Source: Gammaproteobacteria bacterium (lineage in GTDB: Bacteria > Pseudomonadota > Gammaproteobacteria > GCA-001735895). From it: 17,766 nucleotides of DNA. Below the pieces are notes generated by a model. That model saw nothing but the letters and a program-made list of their open reading frames with translations, was not told the DNA's origin and searched no databases. Shown here in pieces: positions 1-6,771 of this stretch. A program made the translations under genes and the position numbers. Numbering within the stretch: the stretch's first letter is position 1; every line of letters begins with the position of its first letter. The stretch spans positions 1 to 17,766 of the forward strand of contig QIJI01000238.1 in assembly GCA_003231795.1 (NCBI GenBank), given 5' to 3'.

Positions 1-17
1 CAAATGCCCGACAATCA

Positions 18-818
18 ATGATTTCAGCTTTACACGAAAAGATTCCCGCACTGGAAAACCTGCCTAAGCGCACTATCGGCATTGGCCTGGCAGTAATTTC
101 AGCAATCTTGTTTGTCGTTGCGGTGGTGCTGATCTGGACAGGCCCGGATCGTCTGCCGGATATGAAATCTTTCGCTGCCGGAAACGAACGCAAGGCAGTT
201 TTTTATGACTATTTAACTCCGATTATTGAATCCCGGAATCGTTCGATTGAAGCAGACCGCCAGCGGTTGCTGGAAATATCCATCAAACTGGCCAAAGGCG
301 AAAACCTGTCTTTGTTCGACAAACAGCGTATCCGATCGCTGGCTGACCATTTCTTCGTAGCAAGGGAAAAGGTCGAGCCGACCGAAGTCATGAATCAACT
401 GCTGCAACGAGTCGATTCGATTCCAGCCTCACTGGTTCTGGCGCAGGCCGCCAAGGAATCAGGTTGGGGAACGTCAAAATTCGCACGGGAAGGTAACAAT
501 CTGTTCGGTCAATGGTGCTATCGGGAAGGTTGTGGCATCGTACCAGCCAGGCGCAACGACGGCGCAACTCACGAAGTGCAGGTTTTCGACTCGGTCGGCG
601 ATGCCGTCACCGCATACCTGCACAATCTCAACACCGGCAAACCCTTTCGTCAATTGCGTGATATTCGATCAAAATTTCGCAGCACAGGTAAAACTCCGGA
701 TGCATTATCACTCGCCGACGGCCTGTTATTCTACTCCGAGCGCCGCCAGGCTTACGTCGATGAGGTCAAACAGATGATTCGTCAGTACCGTAAATTTCAG
801 TCCGATCGCCTTCAATGA
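18..818 (+). CDS. Bax-like membrane-anchored glucosaminidase-domain protein
   Basis: Predicted peptidoglycan N-acetylglucosaminidase of the Bax/FlgJ-C family, anchored in the inner membrane with its catalytic domain in the periplasm. Residues 19-40 form one hydrophobic segment, followed by a helical linker to about 120. The glucosaminidase domain covers about 125-255: IPASLVLAQAAKESGWG at 135-151 carries the expected catalytic Glu147, and NLFGQWC at 161-167 is the usual family block. Its length (266 residues) is close to that of Bax proteins. The reading frame has no stop in the 17 bases upstream, so the true start could lie outside the window; ATG at 18 is used because it leaves a short N-terminal tail before the membrane segment. 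The stop overlaps the start of the polysaccharide deacetylase gene by 4 bases (ATGA), implying one transcript and translational coupling. Family assignment is confident; the substrate is inferred. Confidence 0.85.
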   Translation: MISALHEKIPALENLPKRTIGIGLAVISAILFVVAVVLIWTGPDRLPDMKSFAAGNERKAVFYDYLTPIIESRNRSIEADRQRLLEISIKLAKGENLSLFDKQRIRSLADHFFVAREKVEPTEVMNQLLQRVDSIPASLVLAQAAKESGWGTSKFAREGNNLFGQWCYREGCGIVPARRNDGATHEVQVFDSVGDAVTAYLHNLNTGKPFRQLRDIRSKFRSTGKTPDALSLADGLLFYSERRQAYVDEVKQMIRQYRKFQSDRLQ

Positions 819-1873
819 TTAAATATTATTTGCTGATCTTTGCCCTGTTCGGGCTATCGAATGCGAACGCCGACGATCATGCAGTCATTCTGCTTTACCA
901 CCATATTGCCACTGATACTCCGCCCTCTACCAGTGTTTCGCCACAGGTTTTTGAGGCCCATCTGGACTATCTTGAAGACAATGGATTCTCTGTCTTGCCA
1001 TTGAGTCAAATCCTGGGTGTTCTTGCGCGCAACGAGAAACTGCCGGCTAAAACCGTTGCGATTACCTTCGATGATGCTTATCTCTCAGTTTATAGCGAAG
1101 CCTTTCCGCGTTTACGCCAACGCGGCTGGCCTTTCACGGTATTTGTGAGTAGCGCTGCTATCGATAGCGGTTTTAGAAATTATCTTAGCTGGGACCAAAT
1201 TCGCGAGCTATCCGCCGCCGGAGTAGAGTTGGCTAACCACAGCCAAAGTCATGCTCACCTGGTTCGTTACCTGGTCGGGGAATCCGATCAGGACTGGCAA
1301 CGTCGAGTCAGCGCCGACATCGACCATGCAGCAGCTCGTCTTAAAGCAGAAACGGGCGTGGATTCCAATCTATTTGCCTATCCCTACGGCGAGTACTCAG
1401 AAGCCTTAAAGACCCTGGTTCAATCGAAGGGGTATTTTGGCATCGCTCAGCAGTCTGGGGCCGTTGGTTACAATTCGGACTTTTTGGCAGTGCCTCGCTT
1501 CCCGATGTCGAGCGGATTTGCAGACCTGAATCGACTGGCGATCAGTGTTAACTCAAGGCCGCTGCCGGTTGATTCAATTGAAACCAGTAAACCCGATTCG
1601 ATTTCAGGTCGCATTGACAGCCTGCGAATAACGCTGCAACCGGGTGCTTATCGTGCCGCACAACTGGCATGTTACGACGCGTCTGGAACGCGCCTTAAAA
1701 TACGGCCGGGAGATCAACCAACAGAGATTTCGATTTCACTCAAAGCAAAACAAAACCCGGGGCGCAATAAAATTAACTGCACCGCCCCAGCCAATACTGA
1801 ACCCGGGGTTTTCTACTGGTACTCGTATCAGTGGCTGGTTAAAAACGAAGATGGTAGCTGGTACCAGGAGTAA
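815..1873 (+). CDS. Secreted polysaccharide deacetylase (NodB-fold) with C-terminal extra domain
   Basis: Predicted metal-dependent carbohydrate N- or O-deacetylase of the CE4/NodB family (PgaB-like N-terminal type). Residues 1-19 form a signal peptide with an ANA-D cleavage site, so the protein is periplasmic or secreted. The motifs are in order: TFDD at 84-87 (base Asp and metal Asp), HSQSH at 142-146 (the two metal His, H142 and H146), and YPYGEYS at 189-195. The catalytic domain ends near residue 245. Residues about 260-352 form a beta-rich tail that I do not recognise, with cysteines at 286 and 322 that could form a disulfide. Translation probably couples to the glucosaminidase gene through a 4-base overlap. 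An ATG at the overlap with a good signal peptide right behind it supports the start. The pair suggests remodelling of peptidoglycan or an amino-sugar exopolysaccharide; which one cannot be told from sequence. Confidence 0.85.
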   Translation: MIKYYLLIFALFGLSNANADDHAVILLYHHIATDTPPSTSVSPQVFEAHLDYLEDNGFSVLPLSQILGVLARNEKLPAKTVAITFDDAYLSVYSEAFPRLRQRGWPFTVFVSSAAIDSGFRNYLSWDQIRELSAAGVELANHSQSHAHLVRYLVGESDQDWQRRVSADIDHAAARLKAETGVDSNLFAYPYGEYSEALKTLVQSKGYFGIAQQSGAVGYNSDFLAVPRFPMSSGFADLNRLAISVNSRPLPVDSIETSKPDSISGRIDSLRITLQPGAYRAAQLACYDASGTRLKIRPGDQPTEISISLKAKQNPGRNKINCTAPANTEPGVFYWYSYQWLVKNEDGSWYQE

Positions 1874-1878
1874 TCAGG

Positions 1879-1900
1879 CTAGTGGTCGAACAACCACTAG
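1879..1900. terminator. Hairpin between convergent genes, possible bidirectional terminator
   Basis: CTAGTGGT at 1879-1886 pairs perfectly with ACCACTAG at 1893-1900 around a 6-base loop. It sits just after the deacetylase stop and overlaps the stop codon of the minus-strand small membrane protein, where a shared terminator would be expected. Neither side has a clean run of T, so intrinsic termination would be weak. Confidence 0.35.
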
Positions 1901-2226
1901 TCCGTTTTGTCAGACTGCCAGGACTCTGCCTCGCGCTCCCTGTCGTGATTGGTCCTTTCAATACGTTTGATGCGTGAGTAACCGAACAGAATGGTCAGAA
2001 AAATAACCCCTGCAAATGAACCGTAATTAACCAATGGCGAAGTAGCCACGAACCAAACACCAATCAACCCAAGCGCCGCGAGCCCGTAAATCGAAGTTAG
2101 AATTCGCTCGTCCAGGTAAACAATACTGCGATTGTGATGCTTTCGCAGCCGATCTCCCTCCGTACCCTTAGCCTGAATCGCGGTGGCCTGAGCGCGGAAT
2201 ATACCTTCCTCTGCATTATCATCCAT
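1897..2226 (-). CDS. Small two-segment membrane protein, unrecognised
   Basis: A 109-residue protein that I do not recognise. Residues 1-40 are polar and charged, and two hydrophobic segments lie at about 43-62 and 66-83. A highly charged tail rich in Arg, Glu and His follows (about 85-109). This is the outline of a small inner-membrane hairpin protein with both termini probably cytoplasmic. The ATG at 2226 is preceded by AGAGG about 9 bases upstream, which supports the start. The gene is convergent with the deacetylase, sharing a hairpin at its stop, and divergent from the 145-residue membrane protein across 164 bases. It is probably real, given its ribosome binding site, membrane pattern and the absence of a competing frame. 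Confidence 0.6.
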   Translation of the reverse strand: MDDNAEEGIFRAQATAIQAKGTEGDRLRKHHNRSIVYLDERILTSIYGLAALGLIGVWFVATSPLVNYGSFAGVIFLTILFGYSRIKRIERTNHDREREAESWQSDKTD

Positions 2227-2390
2227 ATCGAAATACCTCTTGTAAGAGCGAAAATTCTACTCCTGAGTGTGAAGTTTGTCGAACCATGCTTAACAGTCCC
2301 ACTGCTGGCGAAAATCTGAAAATACCGATAGACTGATTGCCGAATACCAATCCACTCTGAACCAGGCGACCGTCTAAAAATCGAAATAAA

Positions 2391-2828
2391 ATGATGAACG
2401 AATTACTCGAACTGCAAACCGGACAGGTGTCTTTTATCAGCGGTCTGATGGCCGGTTTTTCGCTGGCGGTCGCGGTTCAGATCTTCCGCAGTCGCGCTAC
2501 CGGCCTTCTGGCAACCACCTGCTTTGTGCTATTTACGGTCAGTTCGTTACTGTTTCTGGTCGCGCTTTATATCGATGTCGCACTCAGCCTTCGAGTCGCT
2601 GGTATCGAACAGTTCCCACCCGAGCTGCTGAAACAGATAACAAACATTCGCACCGTCGGTACCTCGTCCGCCACCATCGCATTATTCCTGTTTGTTATTT
2701 CAATCGGCTTGATAGGATGGTTGCAATCCAGGCCGGCAGGCATGATTACCTCCGTCGCTGCGGCACTTGCTTTTATCGTGATCTGGGCCGCGCGCAGTAT
2801 TATTTTTAATCTGGGTGTCGTTGTCTAG
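2391..2828 (+). CDS. Four-segment membrane protein, unrecognised
   Basis: A 145-residue hydrophobic protein that I do not recognise. Predicted membrane segments are about 15-31, 38-60, 91-112 and 117-138, with a periplasmic or cytoplasmic loop at about 61-90 (holding FPPELLKQI). No enzymatic motif is visible. Two ATG codons in tandem open the frame, and no good Shine-Dalgarno sequence precedes them, so translation may be weak or the start slightly uncertain. It is divergent from the 109-residue membrane protein, and the 164 bases between them presumably carry both promoters. About 95 bases separate its stop from the convergent end of the SDR gene; I see no strong terminator there. Confidence 0.6.
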   Translation: MMNELLELQTGQVSFISGLMAGFSLAVAVQIFRSRATGLLATTCFVLFTVSSLLFLVALYIDVALSLRVAGIEQFPPELLKQITNIRTVGTSSATIALFLFVISIGLIGWLQSRPAGMITSVAAALAFIVIWAARSIIFNLGVVV

Positions 2829-2924
2829 CAGGCTGTTGGACTTAGGAAAAATCTGACTTAAATTGCCGTTCAATGGCTAACCGCAAACCATCTCCGTTGT
2901 TCGTCCCGCTTCTGTAAAAAGTTA

Positions 2925-3680
2925 TCAGGACCGTAGATAGGAGGCACCGTTCACATCGACTATGCAGCCGGTCATGAATTCGGGTGCTTCCAGCGCGAGA
3001 AAGGCAATCGTCTTTCCCAGTTCTTCCGGCTGTGCAACGCGACCGATAGTGCTTTGATTTCGTATGCCCTCGCCTTCCGCTGACGCCAGCACTTTGGCTG
3101 CCATTTCAGTTTCGACGAATCCTGGCGCAACGGTGTAGATAAATACGCCTTTGGGTCCGAGCGCCTGTGCCATCGATTGTCCCATCGCGTTCATCCCGGC
3201 TTTTGACGCGCCGTACCACGGCATTTGAGGCTCTCCGCGAAAAGCGCCACGCGAGGACACGTTGACAATTCTACCGCCGCCACGGGCGATCATCTTTTGC
3301 GATGCGCAGTAGCTTAAATTTGCCGCCGCAGTGAGATTGGTTGTAACGATCCGCTGCCAGGCCTGCTGCCAGGTTTGATAATCAATTTCCGCAATATCTT
3401 GACGCTGCGAAACACCGGCGTTGTTAACCAGAACATCGAGCCCGTCGAATTCCTGATCCACCTTTTCAATCAGTTGTTGAACCGCTTCGGGATCGGTGAT
3501 ATCCGATTGATAGAGGCGATGTCCATCGCCAGGCAATGCCGCCAGAGTCGCTTCAGCGCGCTCACGGTTGCTGTTGTAATGAACCCCGATGGTCGCGCCC
3601 TTGCCGGCGCATTCAATGGCCGCCGCGCGCCCGATTCCGCCCGATGCACCCGTAATTAGAATTGAAATACTGGAAGTCAT
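2925..3680 (-). CDS. SDR family oxidoreductase (FabG-like)
   Basis: Classical short-chain dehydrogenase/reductase, an NAD(P)-dependent cytoplasmic enzyme with a Rossmann fold. TGASGGIG at 10-17 is the cofactor glycine motif, NNAG is at 86-89, and the catalytic set is Asn115, Ser142 or Ser143, Tyr156 and Lys160 (YGASK). A PGFVETEM segment follows at about 186-193. Its length (251 residues) is typical. Residues after the second strand read HYNSNRER, an Asn/Arg-rich pocket that suggests NADP(H) rather than NAD; this is inference. The start is well supported: AGAGGA lies 6 bases before the ATG. It is the last gene of a minus-strand run behind the GcvT-like gene, 100 bases away, with a stable hairpin in between. 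FabG-like names are often given to such proteins, but with no fatty-acid genes nearby the substrate is unknown. Confidence 0.85.
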   Translation of the reverse strand: MTSSISILITGASGGIGRAAAIECAGKGATIGVHYNSNRERAEATLAALPGDGHRLYQSDITDPEAVQQLIEKVDQEFDGLDVLVNNAGVSQRQDIAEIDYQTWQQAWQRIVTTNLTAAANLSYCASQKMIARGGGRIVNVSSRGAFRGEPQMPWYGASKAGMNAMGQSMAQALGPKGVFIYTVAPGFVETEMAAKVLASAEGEGIRNQSTIGRVAQPEELGKTIAFLALEAPEFMTGCIVDVNGASYLRS

Positions 3681-3695
3681 GTTGTTTCCTCTACT

Positions 3696-3721
3696 GGCAC
3701 TCCGCTTAAATGCGCGGTGCC
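3696..3721 (-). promoter_or_regulatory. Leader hairpin beside the SDR ribosome binding site
   Basis: On the minus strand, GGCACCGCGC and GCGGAGTGCC pair at 9 of 10 positions (one mismatch, one G-T) around a 6-base loop. The stem ends 4 bases before the GAGGA of the SDR gene. There is no T-run, so it is not a standard terminator. It could modulate translation, protect a processed mRNA 5' end, or be a protein site. The structure is seen; the function is inferred. Confidence 0.35.
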
Positions 3722-3780
3722 TCCGTCATCCTCGGGAGCTGGGATTTTACTCCAGTCGACTTGCGTCAGATTATTCATAC

Positions 3781-4926
3781 TCACCTGACCGATCCTTCTG
3801 CATCCGGCAATCCACGGGGAATACGCTTTTCGGCATCGTAAAAAGGCAGCTCGACCAGTTCAATCGGGCATTCATTGCTCTGTCGATCAAGCGCGCTCAG
3901 TCGCGATTTTTGCAATGTCTCCGCTGAGTCAAAAATTGCAAAACCGACACCGTGTTCGAGATAAGGCGATTCTTCATAGGCAGTCACTCGACCCACGACC
4001 TGACCATTATGCATCAGGCCAGATCCATAACGTGGACTGCCCTGTTGGCACTTGAATCCACTGAAACGGGCCTCCTTGCTACTTTTCACCAGCGCTTCAC
4101 GGCCAATGAAATCGTGATTATCAAGGTCGACGAAAAATCCAAGTCCCATATCATAAGGCGTGGTATTCCAGTCCATATCGGTGCGGTAATTCAGAATGCC
4201 GGCTTCGATACGACGAATGTTCATCGATAACTGGCCGCAGGCAGGCATCTCAAATTCGGCGCCGGCTTGCATCAGGTGTTTCCACAAAGCCGGGCCATCA
4301 ACAGCGGGGTCCAGGTTGTATACCTCAAAACCGACTTCGGCAGACCAGCCTGTGCGGCTGATCAAAACGCGCTGTCCTCCCATACAGCCCTGAAAAGCGT
4401 CGAAATAGCGAAATTCTTCGGAAGGGCCGTCGTCGCAGGCCTTTGCGAGAACCTTCAATGCATCGGGGCCCTGCACCTGTAACACCCAGGAATCGGGGTC
4501 GTGGATATCTACTTTAAAATCGAGCGCCTGCGCCACCAGCCAGGAGTAGACATCGGCGTCGGCGTGAACATACCAGTAGTGATCATCAGCCAACTTGAAC
4601 AGAATTCCGTCGCAAACCATTCCACCACGCTGATGACAGAGCAATCCGTAACTGCCGCGTCCGACGCGCATTTTCTCTACGCCACGGGTAAACACCCGGT
4701 TCAAAAATGCTAGCGCGTCAGGTCCCTTGATTTCTAGCGGACGTTCTGGCACATCGAACAAAGCGACCGATCGGCGCAATTTCCAGTATTCTTCGACACT
4801 ATCATTGCCGACCGACAGTAAAACGATGCGGCCCGCATATTCGCCATAAAAGGCATTTTCGTTTGTGCTGCATGAATACCATGGCGAGCGAGCGCAGTGG
4901 CTGAATACATTAGGTGATTTAGCCAA
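3781..4926 (-). CDS. GcvT/DmdA-like folate-dependent aminomethyltransferase family protein
   Basis: Member of the glycine-cleavage T-protein (GcvT) fold family, which moves one-carbon units to or from tetrahydrofolate. From memory it looks closer to the DMSP demethylase (DmdA) branch than to true GcvT: the opening EEYWKLRRSVALFDV at about 45-59, EIKGPDA, and GGMVCDGILFKL at 102-113 follow that pattern. The conserved Asp is at 106 and the family block SRTGWSAEVGFEVY is at 190-203. RRIEAGI (238-244) and FIGREAL (273-279) complete the fold. I chose TTG at 4926 because GGAG lies 8 bases upstream; an earlier in-frame TTG at 4944 lacks a ribosome binding site. No other glycine-cleavage gene is present, which argues against a role as GcvT itself. 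The substrate could be DMSP, dimethylglycine or another methylated compound; this is undecided. Confidence 0.75.
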   Translation of the reverse strand: MAKSPNVFSHCARSPWYSCSTNENAFYGEYAGRIVLLSVGNDSVEEYWKLRRSVALFDVPERPLEIKGPDALAFLNRVFTRGVEKMRVGRGSYGLLCHQRGGMVCDGILFKLADDHYWYVHADADVYSWLVAQALDFKVDIHDPDSWVLQVQGPDALKVLAKACDDGPSEEFRYFDAFQGCMGGQRVLISRTGWSAEVGFEVYNLDPAVDGPALWKHLMQAGAEFEMPACGQLSMNIRRIEAGILNYRTDMDWNTTPYDMGLGFFVDLDNHDFIGREALVKSSKEARFSGFKCQQGSPRYGSGLMHNGQVVGRVTAYEESPYLEHGVGFAIFDSAETLQKSRLSALDRQSNECPIELVELPFYDAEKRIPRGLPDAEGSVR

Positions 4927-4989
4927 TTTTATTTCTCCAGCCAAATTGTTCAGTTCAGAATATTATGACTTCAGCATGAATCCGCAGGT

Positions 4990-5631
4990 TCAGGACAGTT
5001 TTTTAAACACCCAGTAGTGCCCATCGCCGTCATTGTTGTACGGGGCGTTCTTGAGTAGTTGCAGTATTTCAATTTGCCCGTTGGCCAGCAGCCGATCGAC
5101 CACCTGCTGGTAATTGCTGTCATCGTAGTAATGGGTACGCGTTGAAATCACCAGCACACCACCAACCCTTGTCAATTGCAGTAGTACCTCCAGCGCTTCG
5201 GGTGGCACATGACCCAGCGTAAACACGCCGATCGACAAAATGGCGTCGTAGGTCGAAGCGGCATAATGCTCAGCCGCGCGCATCATATCAATTTCACCCA
5301 GCACCTGCTGATAGGCGCCGCTATCAATCGCCTGCTGTGCCATCGACTCGGATAGATCGAAACCGTCCACCTCCATGTATCCAAGCGTAATCAGCTCAAT
5401 TCCGACCAGACCAGTCCCACAGCCGGCGTCCAGCAATCGAATCGATGTATCAGGCTGATGCTGTTGCAATAAATTCGACGAAATAACCGGCCCGGTATAG
5501 TCCGAGCTGGTGGTATCGATGTTGTAGTTTTTGGCCCAGTCCTGGTAAAACGCCCTGACCTTTTCGGGATCACCGTCGAGGTGCAGTGCGGCATCGATTG
5601 CGTCGTTTTTTGATATTCGATCGTCAGACAT
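4990..5631 (-). CDS. Class I SAM-dependent methyltransferase
   Basis: Cytoplasmic Rossmann-fold methyltransferase of 213 residues. DAGCGTG at 68-74 is the S-adenosylmethionine motif I, DLSESM at 92-97 is motif II, and SIGVFTLGHVP at about 133-143 follows at motif IV. The N-terminal FYQDWAKNYN block (28-37) and the overall length resemble the small METTL27/WBSCR27-like group, whose substrates are poorly known. The gene lies between mdh (76 bases upstream) and the GcvT-like gene (about 60 bases downstream), all on the minus strand, so cotranscription is possible. No strong Shine-Dalgarno sequence precedes the ATG at 5631. The methyltransferase call is confident; the acceptor is unknown. Confidence 0.85.
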   Translation of the reverse strand: MSDDRISKNDAIDAALHLDGDPEKVRAFYQDWAKNYNIDTTSSDYTGPVISSNLLQQHQPDTSIRLLDAGCGTGLVGIELITLGYMEVDGFDLSESMAQQAIDSGAYQQVLGEIDMMRAAEHYAASTYDAILSIGVFTLGHVPPEALEVLLQLTRVGGVLVISTRTHYYDDSNYQQVVDRLLANGQIEILQLLKNAPYNNDGDGHYWVFKKLS

Positions 5632-5689
5632 GAGCGCAAGAATATCACGTCCTTAATTAGTGGCGTATCTGTTTTCCTGTCATTCCCGC

Positions 5690-5703
5690 GCGCAATGCTG
5701 CGC
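5690..5703 (-). terminator. Small hairpin just after mdh
   Basis: GCGCA and TGCGC form a 5-base-pair stem with a 4-base loop, 4 bases past the mdh stop codon on the minus strand. No T-run follows, so at best it is a weak or processing hairpin that may let transcription continue into the methyltransferase gene. Confidence 0.2.
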
Positions 5704-5707
5704 TAAT

Positions 5708-6646
5708 CTATTCCCCGTTGGCGAACTCGATGCCTTTGCTGATGTTGCCTTCGAGGACCGAACGCATTTCATCCAGCAATTTCTGCTCGTACTCGCTCAG
5801 TGGGGGCAACTGCGGAATCGAATCCACTCCCTGCCTACCCAGAACCACCGGTTGCGCATGGAAACTGCTGCTGTCATCGCCAACCTGAACATAACAACAC
5901 TCGGTAACCGTGTCACCGTTCATGGCAGCCACCAGTGACAACGTAAAACGGGCTGCAGCCTGCGCCATCGACAAGGTAGCCGAGCCCGCACCTGCTTTCG
6001 CCTCGACCACTTCGGTGCCTGCCTCCTGAATACGCGGCGTCAAAACCTCGATGTCTGACTGGCTTAGTTCGACGCCTGCCACGCTCGACAACAATGGCAA
6101 AATCGTGACCCCGCTGTGCCCGCCAATTACGCTGACATTAACCTCACTGGTACCTTTACCGGCAATTTCGGCAACAAAAGTATTCGAGCGGATGACATCA
6201 AGAGTGGTAACACCGAACAGTTTACGCTTGTTATAAACCCCTGCTGCCTTGAGAGTTTCGGCTGCAATCGGCACGGTCGAATTAACCGGGTTGGTAACAA
6301 TCGCAAAGCAGGCATCGGGACAGGCATTGGCACCGGCTGCGATCAGTTTTTTAATAATTCCGGCATTCACATTAAAAAGATCATCGCGAGTCATGCCGGG
6401 TTTACGCGGAACCCCTGCTGGAATTACCACGATATCGGCATCCTGCATCGCCGCTTCGACATCATCACCTACGAATCCGCTGACGCTGACATCGGTAGGA
6501 ATATGGCTTAAATCAACCGCGACACCCGGAGTGAAAGGCGCAACGTCATAAAGCGACAGCTCGCTACCCGCAGGCAATTGTAATTTGAGTAACAGCGATA
6601 GCGGCTGACCGATTCCACCGGCAGCGCCGAGCACACAGACTTTCAT
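5708..6646 (-). CDS. mdh: Malate dehydrogenase
   Basis: NAD-dependent malate dehydrogenase, interconverting malate and oxaloacetate in the TCA cycle. The protein is 312 residues, the same length as the E. coli enzyme, and it aligns from memory almost without gaps. GAAGGIG at 7-13 binds NAD and Asp34 sets NAD specificity. Arg81, Arg87 and Arg153 are the substrate arginines, and Asp150 with His177 (in VIGGHSG) is the catalytic pair, all at E. coli numbering. The start is firm: AGGA stands 8 bases before the ATG. A plausible sigma-70 promoter lies just upstream. The gene heads a minus-strand run followed by the methyltransferase. It is a useful anchor for assigning the window to Gammaproteobacteria. 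Confidence 0.97.
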   Translation of the reverse strand: MKVCVLGAAGGIGQPLSLLLKLQLPAGSELSLYDVAPFTPGVAVDLSHIPTDVSVSGFVGDDVEAAMQDADIVVIPAGVPRKPGMTRDDLFNVNAGIIKKLIAAGANACPDACFAIVTNPVNSTVPIAAETLKAAGVYNKRKLFGVTTLDVIRSNTFVAEIAGKGTSEVNVSVIGGHSGVTILPLLSSVAGVELSQSDIEVLTPRIQEAGTEVVEAKAGAGSATLSMAQAAARFTLSLVAAMNGDTVTECCYVQVGDDSSSFHAQPVVLGRQGVDSIPQLPPLSEYEQKLLDEMRSVLEGNISKGIEFANGE

Positions 6647-6687
6647 AAGTATTCCTCGCGAATTCAGATCAATGAGTTAGAGCGGGA

Positions 6688-6716
6688 ATCATAGCCACGG
6701 TGGCAGGGATGCACAA
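6688..6716 (-). promoter_or_regulatory. Candidate sigma-70 promoter for mdh
   Basis: On the minus strand, TTGTGC and TATGAT are separated by 17 bases and lie about 42 bases before the mdh start codon. The -10 box matches the consensus at 5 of 6 positions, but the -35 box at only 3 of 6. Position and spacing are right; the strength is a guess. Confidence 0.35.
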
Positions 6717-6742
6717 GATAAACCCGGTTCTGCAATCGAGGT

Positions 6743-6759
6743 TTAATAGATGCTATTAA
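6743..6759. repeat. AT-rich 17-base palindrome between DUF1501 and mdh
   Basis: TTAATAG and CTATTAA flank a 3-base centre. It sits 12 bases after the DUF1501 stop and about 27 bases upstream of the candidate mdh -35 box. It could be an operator for mdh or a weak terminator for the DUF1501 transcript; no T-run follows on the minus strand. Confidence 0.3.
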
Positions 6760-6771
6760 TCGAACAGCTTC

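Noticed and set aside
2829..2924. Possible transposon remnant in the gap after the 145-residue membrane protein
   Set aside because: No inverted repeats, target duplication or transposase fragment; the impression came from a short common-looking string only.
4927..4944. Upstream TTG start for the GcvT-like gene
   Set aside because: No Shine-Dalgarno sequence precedes it, while the TTG at 4926 has GGAG at 8 bases. The six extra residues contain that GGAG.
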